From positions 620,001 through 684,000 of the forward strand of contig CAWGST010000001.1 of the NCBI GenBank assembly GCA_963825315.1: 64,000 bases of DNA. Direction: 5' to 3'. Both the position numbers and the translations under genes were made by a program. Source of the stretch: DASRLE01 sp963825315 (lineage in GTDB: Bacteria; Verrucomicrobiota; Verrucomicrobiia; Limisphaerales; Palsa-1400). Below the pieces are notes generated by a model. It had not been told where the DNA came from. It did not search any database and was given only the letters and a program-made list of their open reading frames with translations. Shown here one piece after another: positions 46,006 to 54,164 of the stretch (positions are counted from its first letter, which is position 1; each line of letters starts with the position of its first letter).

Positions 46006-46700
46006 ATGAATACGGCCACAAAGACTAAGAAAAACGAGGAACTGTTTTACGCGCTATTGCGCGCCCAGAACGAAAATGAGGTAGCCCAGATTTTAAACGA
46101 AACCGGAATGCTCGCCAATGATGACGACTGGAAGCCGCTGGGCGACACCGAGAATAATTGGAGCGCCGCAGGAAATCAGCAAAGTGCGGCCGCCGCCGCT
46201 TTGGTTGAGAAAATGATTAACGGAATTGACGCTGTCCTGATGTACGAGTGCTGGAAGCGAAAAATTGACCCCACTTCGCCGAAGGCACCACAATCAATGG
46301 CTGAGGCGGCGAAGCAATTCTTTAACGTACCAAACGGTCGGCTGGAAAATGTGCCCAAGCAAGATCGCACAGAATTGGCAAAGCGAGTGCAGATTATGGC
46401 TGTCGGAAGCAAAGACCAACCAAGTTATGTTGTTATCGATACCGGCGAGGGCCAATCGCCCGCCGATTTTTCAGACACATTTCTGTCACTGGCGAAATCC
46501 AACAAACTCCACATCCAATTTGTGCAGGGCAAATACAATGCCGGGGGAACGGGAGCCTTGCGTTTTTGCGGACACGAGAATTACCAATTGATCGCTTCCA
46601 GACGAGCACCGGGACTTCCGGTTAAGAAGCAAGATGCTTCGAGCGGGGATTGGGGGTTCACCCTCATTCGCCGCCTAAGACCAAGCGAAGGGAATTCACA
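46006..46700 (+). pseudogene. GHKL-type ATPase, 3' part lost
   Basis: The first 230 residues have the GHKL/Bergerat nucleotide site: ALVEKMINGIDAVLM (N-box, Asn72), YVVIDTGEGQSP (Asp145) and GKYNAGGTGALRFC (lid). The wording is like the MutL/MORC-type ATPases described next to methyltransferases in some restriction-modification systems. At about 46696, after LIRRLRPSEGN, family sequence stops and the bases belong to the TIR gene in another frame. The frame itself runs on to 46785 with arginine/serine-rich filler. A deletion removed the rest of the protein. Confidence 0.65.
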
Positions 46701-47600
46701 TCCATTCGGCAAGCGCAAGATTTCGTCCCGGCCTCGAATTTCGTCTCGAAGATGCACAAAGCACTTCAGTGCGCGAAGCGGTTGATGCTGGTATTGTCGC
46801 CCGATTATCTCAACGCCAAATTTCCGGAAGCAGAATGGACAGCCGCATTTGCTTCTGACCCAACAAACGAGAATCGGACACTGGTTCCGGTGCGAGTTAG
46901 GGAATGCACGCCTCCCGGCCTCTTAAGGCCGATTGTTTACATTGACCTCGTTGGTTTGCCAGTGGATGCGGCGCAAGCAAAATTCCTGGCCGGTGTTCGG
47001 GCATGTGTGAATGGAAAATCGCGCTTGTCATCGCCAAAAACTGTTCCGGTGATGGAAGCCAAGCGTGCCGCAGTTCATCAAACAATTCATGGCGACGAAA
47101 ATGTTGTGGTTGGCGGAGACTTTGTAATGTATAAGAATCCGCCCAAGCAGAAAATTGTTGTGGAGCGTAGGGACGGGGCCATTTCAACTTCTCAGATGCG
47201 CCGAATTCAATTGTGGATCGAGAAGTTAGTGGAAGGAACTGTTGGTTTGCGGCGAGAAAGAGCATTTGCAATGTGGTGGTGGCGATTCAAGAATCATTTC
47301 GGAGTTGCAAAGTACGATGATTTGTCCGCAGAGGAATTTCCCAATGCTGAAATATGGTTCAGACAAAAATCGGCAATTCTAGTACGCAAACTGAAAACCA
47401 AAGCACCGGACGCATGGCGCCACGCACGATTTGGATCAATACACAATGCAATCGCAAGAATGGGTGTCGAAAAGGTGGAATATTATTATCAAGCAGCCCA
47501 GCGGCTAAAAATACAACCATTCACCTCGCTAAAACAGTTGACAAAGCGCGATCTCGACCGCGTGTACTCATTGGCAATGCGTGACGCTAAAGTGTGCTGA
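46690..47600 (+). pseudogene. TIR-domain protein, N-terminus lost, with an antirepressor-like C-terminal domain
   Basis: Family sequence begins abruptly at IRQAQDFVPASNFVSKMHKA and continues AKRLMLVLSPDYLNAKFPEAEW and LVPVRVRECTPPGLL, which is the second half of a bacterial TIR (TIR_2) domain. The opening FLSY-type strand is absent. After a linker the C-terminal 130 residues (QMRRIQLWIEKLV ... FKNHFGVAKYDDLSAEEF) resemble the ORF6C/P22AR-type C-terminal domain of phage antirepressors. An ATG at 46650 is in frame but precedes GHKL-derived bases. TIR proteins in bacteria often use NAD+; the catalytic region cannot be judged fully because the N-terminal part is missing. Confidence 0.6.
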
Positions 47601-47780
47601 ACCCTCCGACATCTTGTAGCATGGTATCTCGACGGCGACGATGCCGTCCAGTCGTGGCATCGTATTCCGCCCCTCTGCCGCCGAAGAAGCGTCGCAGGAG
47701 GCTTTGAAGGCCCTCGCCGCTTGCATGATGAAATTCGCTGGCGGTTCAATCCAATACACCTCACCAGGTTTTGGATTCAT
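47568..47780 (-). pseudogene. Possible truncated MazF-like partner of the antitoxin at 47761
   Basis: An ATG at 47780 lies inside the end of the antitoxin gene and starts MNPKPGEVYWIEPP, like many MazF/PemK toxins (GEVYW). After about 14 residues the likeness ends. The frame stops at 47568 inside the end of the TIR gene. It may be a toxin scrap. Confidence 0.3.
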
Positions 47781-47997
47781 CGTAGAAGCTTTCCAAAGCC
47801 GCTGCCCGTTGTTCCCAGAGTGAGACGGCGGTTTCATCCGGTTCCAACGCCAAACGGACTGGAACCCTGCCAGTGCGGGCAATCTCGGCCAGAAACATTC
47901 GGAACACTTCCCCTGTATCCGTGCCCAACTGATGAGTCACAGAATTCACTTTTTTCAGCAAAGGTTTTTCAACCCGGCAACGAAATAGAACCGTCAT
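47761..47997 (-). CDS. RelB/DinJ-like antitoxin
   Basis: 78 residues. MTVLFRCRVEKPLLKKVNSV, then GTDTGEVFRMFLAEIARTGRVPV is the ribbon-helix-helix pattern of RelB/DinJ antitoxins (strand, helix, MFL-x-x-I-x-x-T-G-x-x-P turn). A short C-terminal tail EQRAAALESFYDE follows. The promoter-like boxes at 48005-48032 end seven bases before the start codon. No intact toxin is next to it. Confidence 0.7.
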   Translation of the reverse strand: MTVLFRCRVEKPLLKKVNSVTHQLGTDTGEVFRMFLAEIARTGRVPVRLALEPDETAVSLWEQRAAALESFYDESKTW

Positions 47998-48004
47998 GTG
48001 CTCA

Positions 48005-48032
48005 AACGTAGCTCATCTGTGCGCCCGTTCAA
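48005..48032 (-). promoter_or_regulatory. Possible promoter of the RelB/DinJ-like gene
   Basis: Read leftward: TTGAAC (48032-48027), 16 bases, TACGTT (48010-48005), then seven bases to the ATG. The -10 box is weak, but its distance to the start resembles the other antitoxin genes. Confidence 0.3.
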
Positions 48033-48203
48033 GATTTTTCTGTCCTCACTGGCCAAGTGAGAAGTGACACCCGGACGTATTAATTAGTTTTTCAAAAATG
48101 TTCTCCCTCATCCCGGCCTTCTCCCCAAGGAGAGGGCATTTACGTTCGCCGCGCAGGTGTCTGACACGACACAATTCTTAAAGCCGGCACTTTCGGGCAG
48201 GCA

Positions 48204-49430
48204 TTACTCCATGAAACCCAGATAAACGCACTTCAGATATTCGCCTTCCGGAAAGGTGGCGGGGTGATCGGCCGGATGGCGCGTGGTCCGCAGTTCGTTG
48301 AATCGCCGGCCTGATTTTTGCGCGGTGGCGCGGGCGAGACTGAAGAATTCGTCGGCGGATACATGCGCCGAACAGGAGGACGCCACGAGGATGCCGTTTT
48401 TGTTCAAACGCGCGAGGCCGGCCTCGATCAGTTTTGCGTAGGCCGCAATTGCGTCATCCTTTTCAGATTCCCGTTTGGCCAGCGACGGCGGGTCAAGCAC
48501 AATTAAATCGAAGCGCTGTTCCGGGTTCTGCCGCAGCCAGACGAAGGCGTCGGCTTGAACGGTTTCATGGCGGCATCGCGCCACTGCCGGCTGGTCCTGG
48601 TTCAGGGCAAAATTGCGGCGCGCGGCCGCCAGGGCGTGTTCGCTGATGTCCAGGCTGCAAACACTGGCCGCGCCGCCGCGGGCGGCGTAGAGGGAAAATC
48701 CGCCGGAATAACTGAACAGATTCAAAACAGAGCGCCCCTGAGCCAGCGCTTCGACGTTGCGCCGGTTTTCCCGTTGATCGAGAAAGAAGCCGGTTTTTTG
48801 CCCGCGCAGGACATCGGCTTCGAAGCGCAATCCATTTTCCAAGAAGATAACCGGCCCGTCGAGCGCCGCGCCGTGGAGAATCCGGCCGTCTTTCAGGCCA
48901 AAATCGTCCAGGGCTTGTTTTTGAATATTGCGACTGAGCCGCAAAATCAGGCGGCCTTCGCCTTTGAGCAAATCGGCCGTTTCATCGAGGCGCGGCAGCC
49001 ATGCCGCCGTGTAAAGCTTGAGGACGCGGGTGGTGTCATATTGATCCAAAACCAGCCCCGGCCAGCCGTCGTTCTCGCCGTTGATGCAGCGAAAGCCGGT
49101 CGTTTGCGGATCGAACAGGCCCCGGCGAAGGGCAAAAGCATTGGCCGCGCGTTGTTGCCACCATGGGCCATTGATCTTTTGCGGCTTGCCCGCGTGCAAA
49201 ATGCGGACGCGAATGGGGGATTGCGCATCAAACAATCCAACGGCGAGGAAGCGGTCGGCGCGATCGAAGATGACCGCCAGCTCGCCGGTCGCGCCCGGGC
49301 GATTCTGCCCGCGCACGCTCTGCGCGAAGACCCAGGGATGCCCCCCGCGCACAATGCTTTCCGCCGCCGCCGTGATGCGGAGGCGAAGACTCGGTCCGCT
49401 GGAGATGCCAGGCTCTATTGCTGTTTTCAC
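48204..49430 (-). CDS. RlmI-like 23S rRNA cytosine methyltransferase
   Basis: 408 residues from a GTG start. An N-terminal PUA domain (SLRLRITAAAESIVRGGHPWVFAQSV) is followed by a Rossmann methyltransferase: VLNLFSYSGGFSLYAARGGA (SAM site), SLDISEHALAAARRN and FDLIVLDPPSLAK (motif IV), with the catalytic cysteine region near VASSCSAHVS. This is the layout of RlmI, which methylates a cytosine C5 in 23S rRNA. The substrate is inferred. It stands alone on its strand. Confidence 0.85.
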   Translation of the reverse strand: MKTAIEPGISSGPSLRLRITAAAESIVRGGHPWVFAQSVRGQNRPGATGELAVIFDRADRFLAVGLFDAQSPIRVRILHAGKPQKINGPWWQQRAANAFALRRGLFDPQTTGFRCINGENDGWPGLVLDQYDTTRVLKLYTAAWLPRLDETADLLKGEGRLILRLSRNIQKQALDDFGLKDGRILHGAALDGPVIFLENGLRFEADVLRGQKTGFFLDQRENRRNVEALAQGRSVLNLFSYSGGFSLYAARGGAASVCSLDISEHALAAARRNFALNQDQPAVARCRHETVQADAFVWLRQNPEQRFDLIVLDPPSLAKRESEKDDAIAAYAKLIEAGLARLNKNGILVASSCSAHVSADEFFSLARATAQKSGRRFNELRTTRHPADHPATFPEGEYLKCVYLGFME

Positions 49431-49532
49431 TGGAACGGCGATTGAAAGAATGACAAATGATCGCGCTGAAAATGACCAATGATCAAATCCTAAAATGACG
49501 GATTCGCCGCGCTCGGCATTGTTATTGCTTTG

Positions 49533-49742
49533 ATGGACATTCGTATGACACCATTAAAGCGTCAGCAAAACGGCCATATCATTGACATCGTCCAATGGGT
49601 GGGGTTGATCTTATTAATCAGCTTTACGCACCGGCATTTTGGGCCGGAAGCCCACACGCCAATCACCCCTGCTGTCATTGGCATTTTTGGCGCGGCGGTT
49701 TTTCTGTTGCTCGGCCCGATTCCGTTGAGATTCAGGGAGTAA
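49533..49742 (+). CDS. Small two-helix membrane protein
   Basis: 69 residues from ATG 49533. Two hydrophobic helices (DIVQWVGLILLISFT and AVIGIFGAAVFLLLGPIP) are joined by a short polar loop with His and Glu. No family is recognised. It is called because of its clean membrane pattern. Coding is likely but not sure. Confidence 0.4.
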   Translation: MDIRMTPLKRQQNGHIIDIVQWVGLILLISFTHRHFGPEAHTPITPAVIGIFGAAVFLLLGPIPLRFRE

Positions 49743-49814
49743 GACGCGCCCACGCATTGAATCCACCCTTTTGCCGGGGATTATTCCCGCATCTCCGGTG
49801 CGGGAAGGCATTGC

Positions 49815-49931
49815 CTAAAGCCGACGAGCGGCGATCCACGCACAAATTGAGAACCAAAGATTCTTCCCGGGCCGCCCCTGGATAACTTTCCATGCCCGAT
49901 TATTGGACAATAGTGTCTTTAAATGGCGCAT
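49815..49931 (-). pseudogene. Fragment related to the ABC permease gene at 33772
   Basis: Leftward from 49931 it reads MRHLKTLLSNNRAWKVI, then LWFSICAWIAARRL. The permease has MRHLKTLLSHNGALQSI and TWLSICALVIAPIL at the same distance. About half of 38 residues agree, and bases around 49910-49931 match well. The rest of the gene is missing. Confidence 0.55.
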
Positions 49932-49950
49932 GGCCTTCCGCCGCCATGAC

Positions 49951-52092
49951 TTATTGCGTATCAACCCGGAAGAATTTTTGCGCCGGGCTGGTGGCCGGCA
50001 CATTGACCGTCTTGGTGGCGCCATCGCCGATGATGGTGCTGTAAGGCAGCCAATTGGTGTTCGCCAGATTCGTGCTGTATTGCACGTAATTGGTGTGGTT
50101 CGCCTGCGAAACGAAGGAGAACTGGAGATTGGTCCCGGCCAGCGTGGGACTCAATATCATCACCGGCGAAGCAGCCACATAGGGCGTATAGACCACGTCA
50201 TCCAACCAGCCCGCGTCATCGGGGGATGAACCGGTGTCATAAAAGGTGTTGGCATCCCAGGACAAGACATGCAGGCCGGCTGGGATGGCGAATGCTGTCA
50301 GTGTTGCGCCCACCTGTGGATCCTGCGACCAAGCCGTGTCACCATAGATGTCATCAACATAATTGCCATCAATGTCAAACTCGAGATCAAAGGAATCGTC
50401 GTTCGCCGTGCATGCCCAGTAGAAGGTCAGGGCGCCGGGACCCGTCACGGTGGTTTCGATGATGGAGGACTGGCTGTCAAGCAGACTGCCGCTTTGCAGG
50501 GCGGACACGCCGTCGTTGGAATTGGTGGTTTCGACGAACCACGGGGCGTCCCCGAGAACGGTCCAGGTCAGGTTGCTGGTGTTGAGGGCCGCGCCCAGTG
50601 CCGCGGAGCTTATGCTGTTGCTGCCGGCGACGTCTGCGATCGTCGCGCCCGGGTTGGCGAAGAGGTTGCTGACATCGGCTGCCAGCAATACGCCGCTGTA
50701 AATTTGGACATCATCCACCAAACCGGTGTAACCGGCAAAGCCCCAGTCGCCACCAATGTTGCCGGTGGTTTCCCCGGTCAGAAGCTCCGTGGTGGCGTAG
50801 TTGGAGCTGTCGAGCAGACCGTTGACGTAAATGCACTTTTGGCCGGTGGTTTGATCGCGGGTGGAGACGATGTGAACATATTGCCCGGTGGTGACGCTCT
50901 GTTGGGAATGGAGGGTGTCGGCATTACCGTTGGTATCCGAGGTCAGAAACGCGACTTTGCTGCCCGTCAGGCCAACTGGAATCGTGCCTGGCCCGGCACT
51001 ATCGGCATTGATGACGTCTTGCCCGTTGTCATAGGTCAGATTGTCGCCATCGTTGCCCACCGTGGTGGTTGTGTTGATCCAGACCGAAGCGGAGAAACTG
51101 CCGGCGAAGGTGTTTGTCCAGGCCGGGAAGGAGGGACTGTTGGTGGGTGTGAACATATCGCTGGCGCCGAAAAACTGCACGGCTCCTCCGCCTGCTTCGG
51201 CATCGGTGCTGAACGCATGCACTGGTCCCCACCAAACATCGCTCAGGTCATTCCCGTTGCCTGAAGAATCCGAGTCAAGAGCCCCGCTGTCGTCGAAGCT
51301 GTAATGGGCAATATTGGTGTGGCCGGCGGACAGGGCGATGGGAGGATAGAAGAGGACACCGAAGCCGGCCTGACTGCTGGTGTCGAATAGAGCCAGGGAG
51401 TTCCAGTTGGTGGGCGGATTGCCTGAGCCATCCAGCGGCGTGGCGGCCATGACTAACGTGGACACATCGGATTCGTAATTGACAACAAAGTTATAACCGC
51501 CGTCTGCCAGCGCAGGGGGGAGGGTGATGCTGGCAACGGGCACGCCCGGTTGGGCGAATTGGAAAACATTTTGGGGGCCGCCGTACACGTACACCTCCAG
51601 CGAGCCCGCATTGGCCGGGCCGTGCCAGGCGAAGGTTGGCAGTGGAACGACTTTATTGGCGCCGTCCGGCGGATAGTCCACCACGGCATCGGCAAAAGGG
51701 TCTTTGGCCAGGGTGGAGCTGACAGTGAAGGTATAGGTGTGCTGGCTGGGGTCGCCGACGTTTATCATCAAATGCCAGGTGCCGTTGGTGGCTGACTGCA
51801 TCAAGGAGTTGAGGTCCGGGAAATTGGCGCGACTGTTCGTTGCGGCCGCGCCCACCCCGCCCAAGAAGTTGGTTTGTGGCGAATAGATCTGATCATAGGT
51901 GATGGGCGTGGAATCCCCGCCATTGGCATTCAGATAGAGGTTCGGCGCGAAGGTATAAACCTGCCCATAGCAATCATGGATGATGTTCATTTGCAGGGTG
52001 AGACCGGCATGGACGGAGCCGACGAGCGCGAGCGAGAGGGCGGCCGCCAGTGGATGGGGCACGGTTGGGATATGGGTGAATCGAAATTTCAT
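49951..52092 (-). CDS. Exported LamG-type protein
   Basis: 713 residues with a signal peptide (PLAAALSLALVGSVHAG). The central part is a LamG/concanavalin-like domain (HYSFDDSGALDSDSSGNGN ... SFSASVWINT ... GLVDDVQIYSGVLLAADV). After it comes a jelly-roll domain (LTFYWACTANDDSFDLEFD), and the end is the beta-sandwich domain of many Verrucomicrobiota proteins (FSFVSQANHTNYVQYSTNL ... FFRVDT). It should bind carbohydrate or protein outside the cell. No catalytic motif and no sorting tail are visible. It is divergent from the glycosyltransferase array. Confidence 0.75.
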   Translation of the reverse strand: MKFRFTHIPTVPHPLAAALSLALVGSVHAGLTLQMNIIHDCYGQVYTFAPNLYLNANGGDSTPITYDQIYSPQTNFLGGVGAAATNSRANFPDLNSLMQSATNGTWHLMINVGDPSQHTYTFTVSSTLAKDPFADAVVDYPPDGANKVVPLPTFAWHGPANAGSLEVYVYGGPQNVFQFAQPGVPVASITLPPALADGGYNFVVNYESDVSTLVMAATPLDGSGNPPTNWNSLALFDTSSQAGFGVLFYPPIALSAGHTNIAHYSFDDSGALDSDSSGNGNDLSDVWWGPVHAFSTDAEAGGGAVQFFGASDMFTPTNSPSFPAWTNTFAGSFSASVWINTTTTVGNDGDNLTYDNGQDVINADSAGPGTIPVGLTGSKVAFLTSDTNGNADTLHSQQSVTTGQYVHIVSTRDQTTGQKCIYVNGLLDSSNYATTELLTGETTGNIGGDWGFAGYTGLVDDVQIYSGVLLAADVSNLFANPGATIADVAGSNSISSAALGAALNTSNLTWTVLGDAPWFVETTNSNDGVSALQSGSLLDSQSSIIETTVTGPGALTFYWACTANDDSFDLEFDIDGNYVDDIYGDTAWSQDPQVGATLTAFAIPAGLHVLSWDANTFYDTGSSPDDAGWLDDVVYTPYVAASPVMILSPTLAGTNLQFSFVSQANHTNYVQYSTNLANTNWLPYSTIIGDGATKTVNVPATSPAQKFFRVDTQ

Positions 52093-52384
52093 AGTTTACA
52101 CGGTTATTTGGTTTTAAACGCGGCATCGCATGATTGCGCCGTCAGGAACGACCTGAACACGCCGCAACCATTCCACTTCCAGAATCAGGTATCTGTAGCA
52201 GAAGCCGGACTGGAATGCGAGAACTTTTTATGCCGCTTTTATGCTGATTCTCAGGAAAGGTTCGCGATTTTGTCGTGATATTTTCTTGTCACCCGAAAGT
52301 TGAGCGTCGAATATCCCGCTGGGCTCTGCGATGTGACACACCTGCCGAAAAGGGTGACCCATTTATGACCCAAGTCAGCAAATT

Positions 52385-54139
52385 ATGATCGACCAACCAT
52401 CTCCGCTGGAAGTCCCCGTCGGCACGGGCCGGTGGGATCCATCTTGGCGGGTGCCGGCGGCTTGCCTTGTGTTGGCCGCGATCACCTTTGCCGTTTTCGG
52501 CCAGACGCTGTGGCACGAATTCGTTAATTACGACGACGAGGTTTATGTGTATGAAAATCCGGTCGTCGCCCGGGGTCTGACGCTCAAGGGGATGGTCTGG
52601 GTGTTCACCCATGTTCACGCCGCCAACTGGCACCCACTAACCTGGCTTTCCCACATGCTGGACTGCCAGTTATACGGATTGAATCCCGGTGGACATCATC
52701 TCACCAATGTCCTGCTCCACACCGCGACGGTGATCGCGCTTTTCCTGGTTCTGCAGCAGATGACCGGCGCTTTTTGGCGCAGCGCGTTTGTCGCGGCTGT
52801 GTTTGCCATCCATCCGTTGCGGGTGGAATCAGTGGCGTGGGTGGCCGAGCGCAAGGACGTTCTCAGCGGGTTGTTCTTCATGCTGGCCATCGGCGCTTAT
52901 GTCCGTTATGCGCGCCGTCCGTGGTCGCCTGTGCGCTACGGGCTGGTGGTGCTTCTGTTTGCGATGGGTCTGATGTGCAAGCCGATGCTGGTCACGCTGC
53001 CCTTGGTGCTGTTGTTGTTGGACTACTGGCCGTTGCAACGGGTTGAATCGGTGGAGACATTGGTGAGGGAAAAACTGCCCTTGCTGGCGCTCTCCGCCGC
53101 GTCCTGCGCCGTGACGCTTTTGGCCCAGAACGCAGCCATGCAATCAACAGAGTCATTTTCGCTGCCGCTGCGCTTTGCCAATGCATTGGTGACCTGCATG
53201 GTTTATCTTGGCCAGATGGTTTGGCCGGCGAGGCTGGCGGTGTTTTATCCCTATCCACACAACGGCTTGCCGCCATGGGAAGTGGCGCTGGCCGTGACGC
53301 TGTTGGCTGGCCTTTCCGCAGTCGCCATCTGGCAGCGGCAGAAGCAGCCGTGGATACTGATGGGATGGCTCTGGTATTTGGCGATGCTGCTGCCAGTAGC
53401 GGGAATCATCCAGGTAGGCATCCAAGCCCATGCCGATCGATACACCTACCTGCCGCAGATCGGGATTTATGTGGCGCTGGCGTGGTTGGCGGCGGAGTGG
53501 AGGGTGAACCATGCGGCCCTTGGGGGTCTCATGGCCGGCGTGCTCGCCATGTTGATGGTCTGCGCCTGGAAGCAGACGACGTATTGGCAAAACAGCGAAA
53601 CCTTGTGGACTCACACGCTGGGCTGCACCACCAGCACATACCTGGCTTACGACAGCCTCGGCGACGCTCTTTTGCAAAAAGGCAGAGTGGACGAAGCCAT
53701 CACCCAATACCAAAAGGCGCTTCAAATCGATTCCAACGTCGGGAAAGCGCATAGCACCCTCGGCCTCGCGCTTCTCCAAAAGGGCAAAGTGGGCGAGGCC
53801 ATCAACCAATACCAAATTGCCCTGCGAATCGAACCAACCGATCCGGCATTCCAAAATAATCTGGCATGGCTCCTGGCCACTTGCTCGCAGGCCTCGTTGC
53901 GCGACGGTAAAAAGGCGCTGCAACTGGCCCGGCAGGCCAATGAACTGGCCGGCGGAAGGAACCCGACCATTCTCCACACCCTCGCCGCCGCCTTCGCTGA
54001 AACCGGGCGGTTTGCTGACGCCACGCGCACCGCCCAAGAAGCAATTGAACTGGCAGAGGCTGCGGGGCAACGAAGCCTGGCCGCGCATATCAACAGCGAG
54101 TTGATACGCTACCAGGCGGGACTCCCGTTGCATCAGTAA
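52385..54139 (+). CDS. TMTC-like membrane glycosyltransferase with 2 TPRs (array copy 1)
   Basis: 584 residues. The N-terminal 400 form a multi-helix GT-C membrane region: after the first helix comes the acidic motif FVNYDDEVYVYENPVV, then NWHPLTWLSHMLDCQLYG, FAIHPLRVESVAWVAERKD and HADRYTYLPQIGIYV. This is the layout of TMTC/PMT-like enzymes that move a sugar from a lipid carrier to a protein outside the membrane. The C-terminus has two full 34-residue TPRs (LGDALLQKGRVDEAITQYQKAL) and a partial one. The motifs are intact. It heads four tandem copies with gaps of 25, 1 and 18 bases, so they form one operon. Acceptor unknown. Confidence 0.8.
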   Translation: MIDQPSPLEVPVGTGRWDPSWRVPAACLVLAAITFAVFGQTLWHEFVNYDDEVYVYENPVVARGLTLKGMVWVFTHVHAANWHPLTWLSHMLDCQLYGLNPGGHHLTNVLLHTATVIALFLVLQQMTGAFWRSAFVAAVFAIHPLRVESVAWVAERKDVLSGLFFMLAIGAYVRYARRPWSPVRYGLVVLLFAMGLMCKPMLVTLPLVLLLLDYWPLQRVESVETLVREKLPLLALSAASCAVTLLAQNAAMQSTESFSLPLRFANALVTCMVYLGQMVWPARLAVFYPYPHNGLPPWEVALAVTLLAGLSAVAIWQRQKQPWILMGWLWYLAMLLPVAGIIQVGIQAHADRYTYLPQIGIYVALAWLAAEWRVNHAALGGLMAGVLAMLMVCAWKQTTYWQNSETLWTHTLGCTTSTYLAYDSLGDALLQKGRVDEAITQYQKALQIDSNVGKAHSTLGLALLQKGKVGEAINQYQIALRIEPTDPAFQNNLAWLLATCSQASLRDGKKALQLARQANELAGGRNPTILHTLAAAFAETGRFADATRTAQEAIELAEAAGQRSLAAHINSELIRYQAGLPLHQ

Positions 54140-54164
54140 CAGGAAAGGATCAAGCTGCGAAAGA

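Noticed and set aside
48090..48140. A CTCCCTCATCCCGGCC...CTCCCCAAGG stretch as a regulatory RNA
   Set aside because: It looks like the widespread intergenic filler of this kind, and no stable fold or promoter is visible.
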